This document shows, one piece after another, positions 7,415 through 14,431 of a stretch of 25,257 nucleotides of DNA. Source of the DNA: CAZWSC01 sp964636385 (GTDB taxonomy: Bacteria > Eisenbacteria > RBG-16-71-46 > CAIMUX01); NCBI GenBank assembly GCA_964636385.1, contig CAZWSC010000013.1:1-25257 (forward strand). Reading direction: 5' to 3'. Within the stretch, counting starts at the first letter, position 1. Every line of letters starts with the position of its first letter. The notes beneath the pieces are model-generated. The model did not search any database, was not told the DNA's origin, and saw nothing but the letters and a program-made list of their open reading frames with translations. Both the position numbers and the translations under genes were made by a program.

Positions 7415-8418
7415 TGGCACAGCCCGGGCCCCGGCGCGCCGTGCTCTCCACGGCCGAGTATGTCGAAGGGGTTCTCTCGGGCGACCGCACGCGCCTCGGC
7501 CGGGCGATCACGCTGGTGGAGTCGAACGCACCGGGCCACCTCGACCAGGCCCAGGAACTGCTCCGCGGGATCCTTCCGGAAACCGGCCGTTCGGTACGCC
7601 TCGGGATCACGGGCGTTCCCGGCGCCGGCAAGAGCACCCTGATCGAAGCGCTCGGCCTGTTCCTGATCGCCGCCGGGCACAAGGTCGCCGTCACGGCCGT
7701 CGACCCCTCCAGCCGAATCAGCGGCGGCTCCATCCTCGGAGACAAGACCCGCATGGAGAAGCTCGCCGCGTCGGACTCCTGCTTCATCCGCCCCTCGCCA
7801 TCAGGCGGAGCGCTGGGAGGAGTTGCCCGCAAGACCAGGGAGACGATCCTTCTTCTCGAGGCCGCTGGGTTCGACGTCATCCTCGTGGAGACGGTGGGAG
7901 TGGGCCAGAGCGAGACGGAGGTTCGCTCCATGGTCGACTTCTTCCTGCTCATGCTCGTGGCCGGAGCCGGTGATGAGCTGCAGGGGATCAAGAAGGGCGT
8001 GATCGAGACTGCCGACGCGGTGCTGATCCACAAGGCGGACGGCGGTAACCTGGCCGCAGCGAAGGCTGCAAGGTCGGAGTACGAACGCGCGCTCCACTAC
8101 CTGCGCCCGGCTACGGAGGGATGGCGCACCAGGGCGGTCACGGCATCGTCCGTGACGGGCGATGGCATAGGGGATCTGTGGCGGATGATCGGGGAGTTCG
8201 CCGCACAGACGCGCAGCAGCGGCGTCTTCGACCGGCGCCGCCGGGAACAGGAGCGCGAGTGGGTCCACGCCCTGGTGCGCGATCACCTGCGCGACAGCTT
8301 TCTGTCTCACCCGGGGGTGAAGCGCCTGCTGCCGGCAGTCGAGCGCGAGGTCATGGAAGGGCGCATGCCGGCGACCTCGGCTGCGAGACGGCTGCTGGAG
8401 GCGTTCGAGGGGGAGTAG
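7414..8418 (+). CDS. meaB: MeaB/ArgK-family G-protein chaperone of methylmalonyl-CoA mutase
   Basis: MeaB is a SIMIBI-class GTPase that gates adenosylcobalamin loading into the mutase and protects it from inactivation. The 334-residue product has Walker A GVPGAGKST at 67-75, the DPSS segment with a conserved SGGSILGDKTRM stretch, and ETVGVGQSE (switch II region). It also has the family's C-terminal helical dimerisation arm with a KRLLPAVEREVMEGRMPATSAARRLL motif. The base-recognition G4 motif, usually NKAD, reads HKAD here (His206-Asp209), an odd substitution discussed in findings. The start codon overlaps the mutB stop (TAATG), so translation is coupled. Assignment is firm from family motifs and context. 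Confidence 0.94.
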   Translation: MAQPGPRRAVLSTAEYVEGVLSGDRTRLGRAITLVESNAPGHLDQAQELLRGILPETGRSVRLGITGVPGAGKSTLIEALGLFLIAAGHKVAVTAVDPSSRISGGSILGDKTRMEKLAASDSCFIRPSPSGGALGGVARKTRETILLLEAAGFDVILVETVGVGQSETEVRSMVDFFLLMLVAGAGDELQGIKKGVIETADAVLIHKADGGNLAAAKAARSEYERALHYLRPATEGWRTRAVTASSVTGDGIGDLWRMIGEFAAQTRSSGVFDRRRREQEREWVHALVRDHLRDSFLSHPGVKRLLPAVEREVMEGRMPATSAARRLLEAFEGE

Positions 8419-8423
8419 CGGGC

Positions 8424-9265
8424 AGGTCCGCCCCGACGCCAGGTCCCGAATGCCGGATCGTCTGCCCGGATGGGGCTATCCTCGAAGGCGAGGGGGACTG
8501 CGCGCCCGGATACGTCGATTCGTTCAACGGTGGATGCTCATCGCATCCGGTCAGCTTCTCGATTCTGGAACCATCGATCGATCCCATCGTCGTGTGCGGC
8601 AGGACCGGCAACCGGCTGGATAGAACGGTGGTGATGAGGAACACCGACTGGTACGAAATCCGGCCCGAGGAGCCATCTGTCATCGTCTTCCGTACAGCCT
8701 CGCTGTGGGCGCATCAGATCTGCTTCCTGGACGGCAGGGCAGGTTGACCCGGAATGCAGGTTCTCGCCTGTGAGAATGCCTCCCCCGGGGTTGAGACCTG
8801 GACAACCCAGGAGGCGGACCCCGGAACGTACTGGCTGTGGGTGGGAGCGCCAGTGGATGGTGGGGTGCCCTGCGGATCGCCGTACGTGATGACGATCGAA
8901 GGGTATGTCCCCGCAGCCTCTTCCTCCGTGGACGCAACACCGCAGCGTCCGGACAGCCTGCACGGCGATCATCGAGTCGGCATCCGCAGGGGGGAGTGGT
9001 TCTCACCGCGCGACCGAATCGATTCTCCAGGGCGACATCACTGAGTCTGAATCTGGCCGATGCCTCGACTCCACTTCTGACAGTCCACGATGTCACAGGC
9101 CGTCTGGTGCGCACGATTCAGGTGGGTGCGTTGCCTGCAGGTGGATGTGAAGTAACCTGGGATGGACTGGACAACCCGGGTGCGAGTGCCGGGACAGGTC
9201 TCTTCTATGTCCGGCTTCACACTGGCATGGAGACTGCGACCCTGCAGTTGCTTCGTATCCGATGA
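8424..9265 (+). pseudogene. remnant of an exported protein with a FlgD-like C-terminal sorting/Ig domain
   Basis: Coding-like sequence begins only a few bases after the meaB stop, with no start codon, signal peptide or ribosome-binding site, so the 5' end is missing. One frame reads CPDGAILEGEGDCAPGYVD, GGCSS, then RNTDWYEIRPEEPSVIV. It is cut by TGA at 8745-8747 and resumes in the same frame with DPGTYWLWVGAPVDGGVPCGSPYVM. Between about 8950 and 8987 the reading shifts by one base (net -1). The second frame continues VVLTARPNRFSRAT, VHDVTGRLVRTIQVGALPAGG and VTWDGLDNPGASAGTGLFYVR, ending at TGA 9263-9265. That end has the classic FlgD-like Ig/C-terminal sorting pattern (YDVxGRLVRxL, WDGxDxxG, GxYxxRL). 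The Cys-rich front resembles a module of large secreted proteins. One truncation, one nonsense codon and one frameshift mark a decayed gene. Confidence 0.75.
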
Positions 9266-9384
9266 TCGCCGCCGGGGCCAGTCGGCATGGCAGCCGGAAC
9301 TGCAACCAGGTGCGATCAGGATGCCGTTGATGTTCTGACGGCCTGTCAGCGTTTCGGGCTGTGCCGCCTGCAGGACATCCGGCC

Positions 9385-9834
9385 CTATGCCTGCCGGCCA
9401 TGGCAGCTCACTCCGGGAACCAGGAAGTGCGGATAGTGGCGCAGTCGCATTCCGTCCGGGGTCACGGAGAGGGATACCAGATCGAACCTGAGCCTGCGGC
9501 TCTGCGGGTGGTAACGCATCCAGTAGGCCTCGCCGGCGCGCAGCAGCCGTCGACGCTTGCCTGGATGGATCGTCTCCTCCGGAAGCCCTCGATCCGTGCG
9601 GCCGCGATATCGGACCTCCACAAGGACGATCCAGCCCGGCACTGAAGCAACGATGTCGATCTCAAGGGGGCCGAGCCTGAGGTTCCGGTCCAGGATCTCG
9701 TAGCCACGCAGTGAGAGGTAGGCGCAGGCGGCGTCTTCAGCGGTCCGGCCGGTTCTTGTCGGCGCCGGGGTCGACGGGTTGTCGGCGGAACGACACATGC
9801 CGTCAGATGCGGCGAGAAGCGTGCCGGATCGCAT
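9385..9834 (-). CDS. yraN: UPF0102/YraN family protein, putative endonuclease-like fold
   Basis: The product (up to 149 residues) matches YraN, a small cytoplasmic family with a restriction-endonuclease-like fold and no settled function. Visible family features are GRTAEDAACAYLSLRGYEILDRNLR, LGPLEIDIVA (E and D of the usual GEIDL motif kept, but the Gly replaced) and LVEVRYRGR, ending in the RRLRFDLVSL strand. The start is uncertain. The first ATG (9832-9834) is only 10 nt from the rplS terminator U-run and has no Shine-Dalgarno. The next ATG (9796-9798) gives the more typical short N-terminus MCRSADNPSTPAPTRTGRTAE. In many bacteria yraN follows rplS and rnhB; here rnhB is absent. It converges on the decayed gene to its left. 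Confidence 0.85.
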   Translation of the reverse strand: MRSGTLLAASDGMCRSADNPSTPAPTRTGRTAEDAACAYLSLRGYEILDRNLRLGPLEIDIVASVPGWIVLVEVRYRGRTDRGLPEETIHPGKRRRLLRAGEAYWMRYHPQSRRLRFDLVSLSVTPDGMRLRHYPHFLVPGVSCHGRQA

Positions 9835-9844
9835 CCCGGCACGG

Positions 9845-9892
9845 AAAAAAGGGAGCCGCCGCCCCGCGGTGACGGGACGGCGGCCGTCTCCC
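9845..9892 (-). terminator. strong intrinsic terminator of the ffh-rplS operon
   Basis: On the minus strand GGGAG plus CCGCCGTCCCG pairs with CGGGGCGGCGGCTCCC across the 6-nt loop TCACCG, with a 4-nt bulge and one G-U pair. Six T residues (9845-9850) follow immediately. It lies 68 nt downstream of the rplS stop and ends just before yraN, a textbook rho-independent terminator. Confidence 0.9.
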
Positions 9893-9960
9893 GGGGATGC
9901 GCCGATACCGGGTCTTCCGCCGGCAGGGAGCTGATCCTCAGGGTTCGAACCGGCAGCCGG

Positions 9961-10431
9961 CTAACCCTCCGGCTTCGGATCGGCAGGCTGCGGTGGGGCA
10001 GCATGGGCGACTTGTGAAGCCTTGGCAGCCTTCCTTGCGGTCCTGGCCCTGTGGGACCTGGCTCCGCGGGCGGGCTTCTCCCTGCCGACCGGGCGCTTCT
10101 CCTTTATGCGGGCCTGCTTCCCCTTCAGTTCCTTCAGGTAGTTGATCTTCGATCGACGGACGGCGCCCTTGCGCACGACCTCGATCTCCGCCAGTGAGGG
10201 GGAGTGAAGCGGGAATATGCGCTCGACGCCCACGCCGTCCGACACCTTCCTGAGGGTAAAGCTCTCCCGGAGGCCGGATCCCCGGCGGCCAAGGACCACG
10301 CCCTGGAACACCTGGAGGCGGGTCTTGTCGCCCTCCTTGACCTTCACCTTGATCCGCAGGGTATCCCCGGGGCCGAAGCTGGGAATCCCGGTCTTCATCT
10401 GGGGCTGTTCGATATTCTTCAAGACTTCCAT
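9961..10431 (-). CDS. rplS: 50S ribosomal protein L19 with a basic/Ala-Pro C-terminal tail
   Basis: L19 sits at the 30S-50S interface of the ribosome. The core (about residues 1-115) is canonical: GDTLRIKVKVKEGDKTRLQVFQGVVLGRRGSGLRESFTLRK, then VGVERIFPLHSPSLAEIEV, VRRSKINYLKELKGKQARIKEK. The family usually ends there at 115-120 residues; this protein continues to 156 with a Lys/Arg/Ala tail finishing in APPQPADPKPEG. The ATG (10429-10431) lies 24 nt after the trmD stop with only a weak Shine-Dalgarno. It is last in ffh-rpsP-khpA-rimM-trmD-rplS and is followed by a strong terminator. The stop is TAG at 9961-9963. Confidence 0.96.
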   Translation of the reverse strand: MEVLKNIEQPQMKTGIPSFGPGDTLRIKVKVKEGDKTRLQVFQGVVLGRRGSGLRESFTLRKVSDGVGVERIFPLHSPSLAEIEVVRKGAVRRSKINYLKELKGKQARIKEKRPVGREKPARGARSHRARTARKAAKASQVAHAAPPQPADPKPEG

Positions 10432-10455
10432 CGCTCTTGGTCCCTATGTGCGGGT

Positions 10456-11256
10456 CTACGACTTCCTGTGGGGACGTCCCGCTTTCGTCCCCGCGTCCAC
10501 CTCACTGGCCGTCCCGTGTACGGCCTTCCCCTTCCACCCGGAGCCCCGCAGCCACTCCTGCTCATCGGCCGTCAGATCCGCCGATTCCAGCAGATCCGGC
10601 CTCCGTCGCAGCGTCCGCTGCAGGGCATCCCGCCGTCTATCCTGCGCGATCCTCCCGTGGTTCCCTGTGAGGAGAGCCCCGGGCACGCGCAGTCCCCGGA
10701 AGTTCTCCGGGCGAGTATAATAGCCGCTGTCCAGAATCCCAGTCTCGAAAGAATCGGTCCGGGCCGATTCGATGTCTCCAAGAACCCCCGGCACCAGCCT
10801 GGACAGCGCATCCGCCAGCACCAGGGCCGCAGGCTCCCCTCCCGAGAGGATGTAGTCCCCGAGGGACACCTCGCGGGTGACGAAGGCCCGGATTCGCTCG
10901 TCCAGCCCCTTGTAGCGGCCGGTGATCAGGACCGCGTCTCCGGCTTCGCCGATCCTCCGGACCATCGGCTGGGTCAGCCGCTCCCCCTGCGGGGTCAACA
11001 GCACAACCTCGCGCCTGCCGGCCAGTGCGGGCGGCAGATCCTCGATGGCGCGCACCACCGGCTCGACCTTCAGGATCATCCCCGGACCACCCCCGTAGGG
11101 GTAGTCATCGATCGAGCGGTGCGCATCATCCGTGTAGTCCCGCAGGTTCACTACACGGAACTCCACGCGCCCGCTCTCCCTGGCCACCCGAAGCATCCCC
11201 TCACTGAGGGGCGTCTCGAAGAATGCCGGGAATCCGGTCAGGATCGAGATCCGCAG
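10456..11256 (-). CDS. trmD: tRNA (guanine-N1-)-methyltransferase TrmD, probable CTG start
   Basis: TrmD makes m1G37 in tRNAs, using SAM bound in a trefoil-knot SPOUT fold, and prevents +1 frameshifting. Family motifs are plain: YGGGPGMILK, LLTPQGERLTQ, ITGRYKGLDERI, SLGDYILSGGEPAALVLADALSRLVPGVLG, YYTRPENFRG and LLTGNHGRI. Between the rimM stop and the conserved first strand (RISILTGFPAFF) there is no ATG, GTG or TTG in frame. The CTG at 11254-11256 is preceded by GGGAGGG (11264-11270) with a 7-nt spacer. It gives a 266-residue protein starting MRISILTGF, the exact family N-terminus (E. coli 255). The nearest in-frame ATG (11407-11409) lies inside rimM and would add 51 unconserved residues. 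The product is certain; the CTG start is inferred. Confidence 0.93.
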   Translation of the reverse strand: MRISILTGFPAFFETPLSEGMLRVARESGRVEFRVVNLRDYTDDAHRSIDDYPYGGGPGMILKVEPVVRAIEDLPPALAGRREVVLLTPQGERLTQPMVRRIGEAGDAVLITGRYKGLDERIRAFVTREVSLGDYILSGGEPAALVLADALSRLVPGVLGDIESARTDSFETGILDSGYYTRPENFRGLRVPGALLTGNHGRIAQDRRRDALQRTLRRRPDLLESADLTADEQEWLRGSGWKGKAVHGTASEVDAGTKAGRPHRKS

Positions 11257-11342
11257 AGCCAGGCCCTCCCGGCTGTCCCCCGTCCCGTTCGCCCCGGATC
11301 CGGCGGCAGCCGGATCCCAGGCATTCCCGAAGGCGTCAGGGT

Positions 11343-11873
11343 CTACTGGGCCTCCAGCAGATCCTCGCGGTCGGTCAGCCTGATCTCGCCCTTGTCCAGA
11401 TCGACCCATGCCACGAACTCCCTGGCTGCGGGGATCATCCAGGTCTTCCCCTCGCCGCGCACCTCGTAGAGATCCTGGCCCGGGAGATCCATGACCTGCG
11501 CGACCGTTCCCAGGCGGCTCCCATCAGCCCTGGTGACGGTCAGGCCCACCAACTGGTAGTGGTACCAGGTTCCCTCGGGCAGCTCAGGGAGCGCAGTTGC
11601 ATCCAGGTACAGCCAGCAACCGGTCAGATCCTCGACCGACGTGCGGTCCGGACGGCCCTCGAACGTCATCAGAAGCCCGTCGCCGTGGGGTCTCAACCCA
11701 CAGACCACAAGGCTTTCATCGCCGGTCTCACCAAGGTAGAGCCGCATTCCGATGGAGAAGCGGTTGGCGTCCCCCGAAGTTGTTCCGGCCAGGACCTCTC
11801 CGCGGACGCCGAAAACGCGGTAGATGCGGCCAACGACCGCCCGAACATCCCTCCCGCTTCCAGGTTCAGCCAA
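11343..11873 (-). CDS. rimM: 16S rRNA processing protein RimM
   Basis: RimM binds S19 and helps mature the 30S head. The 176-residue product has the N-terminal RimM barrel (VGRIYRVFGVRGEV) and the PRC-barrel C-terminal domain: LPEGTWYHYQLVGLTV, GTVAQVMDLPGQDLYEV, MIPAAREFVAWVDLDKGEI. The length is normal. The start is TTG at 11871-11873, 20 nt past the khpA stop; no ATG or GTG occurs before the conserved VGRI. The nearest purine-rich element is GGGCGGA right before the TTG, with GGCGGG further up, so initiation may be weak. It lies between khpA and trmD, the standard rpsP-khpA-rimM-trmD-rplS order. Confidence 0.94.
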   Translation of the reverse strand: MAEPGSGRDVRAVVGRIYRVFGVRGEVLAGTTSGDANRFSIGMRLYLGETGDESLVVCGLRPHGDGLLMTFEGRPDRTSVEDLTGCWLYLDATALPELPEGTWYHYQLVGLTVTRADGSRLGTVAQVMDLPGQDLYEVRGEGKTWMIPAAREFVAWVDLDKGEIRLTDREDLLEAQ

Positions 11874-11893
11874 GATCCGCCCGTACCCGCCGA

Positions 11894-12133
11894 CTACTCC
11901 AGGATCTCGAGAACCGCCCGCCTGTTCTCCTTCGTGGAAGCGGCGGACAGCAGGGTCCTGATGGCGCGAATCGTGCGCCCGTGCTTTCCGATTATCTTCC
12001 CAAGATCGCCCTCGCCGACCCGCAGTTCGTAGACGACGGTCTTCTCGCCTGAGATGCTGCTGACCTCGACTTCGTCGGGCTGATCCACCAGTGCCTTGAT
12101 CATGAACTCGATCAGTTCCTTCGTCTCACACAT
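11894..12133 (-). CDS. khpA: KhpA, small KH-domain RNA-binding protein
   Basis: The 79-residue protein is a single type II KH domain with the RNA-contacting GxxG loop in IIGKHGRTIRAIR. It has the usual family opening CETKELIEFMIKALVDQPDEV and VYELRVGEGDLGK before the loop. KhpA (with KhpB in Gram-positives) binds many cellular RNAs; the gene nearly always sits between rpsP and rimM, as here. I chose ATG 12131-12133; the longer frame adds 19 unconserved residues. AAGGAA and a G-rich run lie upstream. The stop is TAG at 11894-11896. Confidence 0.92.
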   Translation of the reverse strand: MCETKELIEFMIKALVDQPDEVEVSSISGEKTVVYELRVGEGDLGKIIGKHGRTIRAIRTLLSAASTKENRRAVLEILE

Positions 12134-12163
12134 AGTCGCCCCCGTTCCTTCCTGATCACGTGC

Positions 12164-12230
12164 GGCTTCCCTTGGGAAGCCCGCGGACATTCGCCGAACT
12201 GTGCTCGCTCGCCGGCCGGTCCCGGGACCG
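12164..12230. repeat. two inverted repeats between rpsP and khpA
   Basis: GGCTTCCC (12164-12171) and GGGAAGCC (12174-12181) form an 8-bp perfect inverted repeat with a 2-nt centre. CGGTCCCGGGACCG (12217-12230) is a 14-nt perfect palindrome. No U-run follows either on the minus strand, so they are not clear terminators. They may stabilise mRNA ends or attenuate within the operon. The 130-bp gap is otherwise unassigned. Confidence 0.4.
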
Positions 12231-12263
12231 ACCGCATTCGGTCAGTACATCAAAGGGCCATGA

Positions 12264-12731
12264 CTAGTTCTCGTCCGGCCGTTGCGGCTCTGGATCCTCC
12301 GGAGCATCAGTCGGAGTATCGCCTGCCGGCGCGCCCTCCGGGACCGCCGGTTCGGGAGAAGGAGCAGGCGTCCCGGCCCCGGTCTCCGCGACCGGCGTCT
12401 CCGCCGCGGCCACAGGGGGAGCCGGCTTTTCCGCCTCTGCCACAGGAGCAGCCTCAGGCTGCCCGGCAGGCATCGCCGATGTCCTTGTAAGCCCCTTGCG
12501 GCTGCGCTTCAGAAGGCTTGCAACCGACTCGGACGGCTTCGCGCCGCGATCCACCCAGTAACGGACCCTCTCTTCGTCAATGTCAACCACAGCCGGGTTT
12601 GTCAGCGGGTTGTAGAAGCCCACCTTCTCCAGGAACCGGCCGTCGCGCATGGCCCGCGAATCGGCCACCACCACCCTGTAGAACGGGCGGTTGCGCCCTC
12701 CCGCGCGCTGCATGCGGATCACCACCGACAT
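12264..12731 (-). CDS. rpsP: 30S ribosomal protein S16 with a long Ala/Pro/Glu C-terminal tail
   Basis: S16 is an early-binding protein of the 30S body. The core (about residues 1-85) is canonical: VIRMQRAGGRNRPFYRVVVADSR, RDGRFLEKVGFYNPLT, DIDEERVRYWVDRGAKPSESVASLLKR. The family normally ends at 80-90 residues. Here a tail of about 65 residues follows, rich in Ala, Pro and Glu and ending acidic (DPEPQRPDEN); it is probably disordered. The ATG (12729-12731) has GGAGGTG at 12737-12743 with a 5-nt spacer. The open frame extends further upstream but without family similarity. It lies between ffh and khpA. The stop is TAG at 12264-12266. Confidence 0.95.
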   Translation of the reverse strand: MSVVIRMQRAGGRNRPFYRVVVADSRAMRDGRFLEKVGFYNPLTNPAVVDIDEERVRYWVDRGAKPSESVASLLKRSRKGLTRTSAMPAGQPEAAPVAEAEKPAPPVAAAETPVAETGAGTPAPSPEPAVPEGAPAGDTPTDAPEDPEPQRPDEN

Positions 12732-12867
12732 CAGTTCACCTCCATACACGAGTTTGTCGTGAGTCAAGAACACCATCCGGCCGGCAGACAGGCACCTTGA
12801 TGGACCCGTCCCCCACCTGCGTCCGAGCACCGGCACCAGTTGCTTCAGAGGCGCCGGCCGGGCGTGA

Positions 12868-14196
12868 TCAGCGCCGCTTCCGGCGTCCGCCCCGCCCCGG
12901 GGCGCCCATGCGCCCCATCTTCGCCATCATCCGCCGCATCGTCAGAAAGTCCTTCAGCAGGCGGTTGATGTCCTGCACGCTCGTTCCGCTGCCCCGCGCT
13001 ATGCGGCGGCGGCGGCTTCCGTCTATGATCTCCGGCCGGCGGCGTTCGATAGCCGTCATCGACTGTATCATCGCCTCGACGCGCACGAGCTCCCGTTCGT
13101 CCACCTTCAGACCGGGCGGAAGCTTCGAACCCACCCCGGGGATCATCTTCAGGACCTCTTCCAGAGGCCCCATCTGGCGGACCTTCCTGAGCTGGCCGAC
13201 GAAATCGTCCAGTGTGAAGGTCTGCTTCAGCAGCCGGTCCTGAAGCTGCTGTGCCTCCTCCACGGATACCTGTTCCTGCGCCTTCTCGACCAGGGTGAGC
13301 ACGTCGCCCATCCCCAGGATGCGGGACGCCAGGCGATCCGGGTGGAAGACCTCCAGCGCACCGATCCTCTCCCCCGTTCCCAGGAAGAGTATCGGAACAC
13401 CGGTCACCGCACGGATCGACAGTGCGGAGCCACCACGCGCATCGCCGTCCATCTTGCTGAGCACGACGCCGTCGATCTTCAGGCGCTCGTGGAAGGACTT
13501 CGCCCCCTCCACCGCATCCTGGCCGGCCATGCCGTCAACGACCAGGATCACCTGGTGGGGCTGCACCCGCTCCTTCATGCGGGCCAGTTCCTCCATGAGC
13601 GGCTCGTCTATGTGAAGACGGCCCGCCGTGTCCAGGAGGAGGTAGTCGGCCCCGATTCCCCTGGCCTCGGCAAGAGCGCGCTCTGCTATGCCGACTGCGT
13701 CGGTCTGACCCTTCTCCACGTAGGCCCGCAGGCCGGCGCCCTTCGCCAGAGTCGCCAGCTGGTCCATCGCCGCCGGCCTGTACACATCGCAGGCGGCCAG
13801 AACCGGCACCTTCCTGCGTTTCCGCAACTGGTGCCCCAGCTTGGCCACGAAAGTGGTCTTCCCGGATCCCTGGAGGCCGACGATCAGTATCCTGGTCGGG
13901 ATCTCCTTCGATTCCGCGACGCCCTGGGCAGTCCGGCCCAGGACATCCACGAGAACCTCGTGGACCACACGGACAACCTGCTGGCCAGGCGACAGACTGC
14001 GCAGGACATCCTGGCCTACGGCCTTCTCCTGGACGCGACGGACAAACTCCTTTGCGACGGAGAAATGGACATCGGCTTCGAGGAGCGCCCGGCGAACCTC
14101 ACGCAGGCTGTCCCGGATGTTCTCCTCGGTCAGGGTCCCCTGCCCGCGCAGCTTCCTGAACACCCCGTCGAGTTTTTCTGAGAGCTGCTCGAACAT
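12868..14196 (-). CDS. ffh: signal recognition particle protein Ffh (SRP54)
   Basis: Ffh binds 4.5S RNA and hydrophobic signal sequences and delivers ribosomes to FtsY at the membrane. The 442-residue product shows the N domain (LSEKLDGVFRKLRGQG), the G domain and the M domain. G-domain motifs are G1 GLQGSGKTT at 107-115, DVYRPAAMDQL, DTAGRLHID from 189, and SKMDGDARGG from 247. The methionine-rich M domain contains GPLEEVLKMIPG, RGSGTSVQDINRLLKDF and a terminal RRMMAKMGRMG run. I chose ATG 14194-14196 as it gives the family start MFEQLSEKLD; the Shine-Dalgarno (AGGT) is weak. It leads the rpsP-khpA-rimM-trmD-rplS operon. The 4.5S RNA gene is not in the window. Confidence 0.97.
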   Translation of the reverse strand: MFEQLSEKLDGVFRKLRGQGTLTEENIRDSLREVRRALLEADVHFSVAKEFVRRVQEKAVGQDVLRSLSPGQQVVRVVHEVLVDVLGRTAQGVAESKEIPTRILIVGLQGSGKTTFVAKLGHQLRKRRKVPVLAACDVYRPAAMDQLATLAKGAGLRAYVEKGQTDAVGIAERALAEARGIGADYLLLDTAGRLHIDEPLMEELARMKERVQPHQVILVVDGMAGQDAVEGAKSFHERLKIDGVVLSKMDGDARGGSALSIRAVTGVPILFLGTGERIGALEVFHPDRLASRILGMGDVLTLVEKAQEQVSVEEAQQLQDRLLKQTFTLDDFVGQLRKVRQMGPLEEVLKMIPGVGSKLPPGLKVDERELVRVEAMIQSMTAIERRRPEIIDGSRRRRIARGSGTSVQDINRLLKDFLTMRRMMAKMGRMGAPGRGGRRKRR

Positions 14197-14240
14197 CTGT
14201 ACCTGGCCTGGGATTCCCGCAGTCTGCACACAAAGGAGTC

Positions 14241-14273
14241 AGGCTAGCAGGTTCTGGCACCCTCCGGCAAGCA
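14241..14273 (-). promoter_or_regulatory. possible promoter for the ffh operon
   Basis: Downstream of the trpB2 hairpin the minus strand reads TTGCCG, about 18 nt, then TAGCCT preceded by TGC, an extended -10 shape. It lies about 45-75 nt upstream of the ffh ATG. It resembles the tRNA-Leu promoter (TTGCCC/TATACT). Base-level limits are approximate. Confidence 0.4.
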
Positions 14274-14324
14274 CGGAATCCTGGCCCGCCCCTACGGGAC
14301 GGCCAGTTCCAGCAGACACAGAAC

Positions 14325-14359
14325 GCCCCCGGACAGGCGGATGCCGCCGATCCGGGGGC
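14325..14359 (-). terminator. terminator-like hairpin downstream of trpB2
   Basis: Arms GCCCCCGGA (14325-14333) and TCCGGGGGC (14351-14359) pair perfectly over 9 bp. An inner stem GGCGG/CCGCC with a 3-nt loop follows across a 2x2 internal loop. It begins 73 nt past the trpB2 stop. The minus strand continues CGTTCTGTG, so the U-tract is poor; it may be a terminator or an mRNA-stabilising hairpin. Confidence 0.5.
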
Positions 14360-14431
14360 CCTCCCCCCGACGCAGTTCCTGACGCATCAACCCGGGCGCC
14401 TCGCCGGCCGGATGCGAACTGCCAGAAGAGG

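Noticed and set aside
6155..7420. A 421-codon minus-strand open frame opposite mutB
   Set aside because: Mirror of mutB codon bias; no recognisable motifs and no start signal.
2050..9265. Alternative genetic code (TAG or TGA read as an amino acid)
   Set aside because: Both codons are used as normal terminators by conserved genes in the window (TAG: rplS, rimM, rpsP, khpA; TGA: tig, mutA, ffh, fmt, rsmB). Selenocysteine at 8745 has no supporting context.
10204..11469. A 421-codon plus-strand open frame opposite rplS, trmD and rimM
   Set aside because: Covers three certain genes in antisense with Arg/Pro-rich nonsense composition.
12217..12230. The 14-nt palindrome CGGTCCCGGGACCG as an operator site
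   Set aside because: It lies inside an operon with no regulator gene nearby, and GC-rich palindromes of this length can arise by chance; kept only as a repeat.
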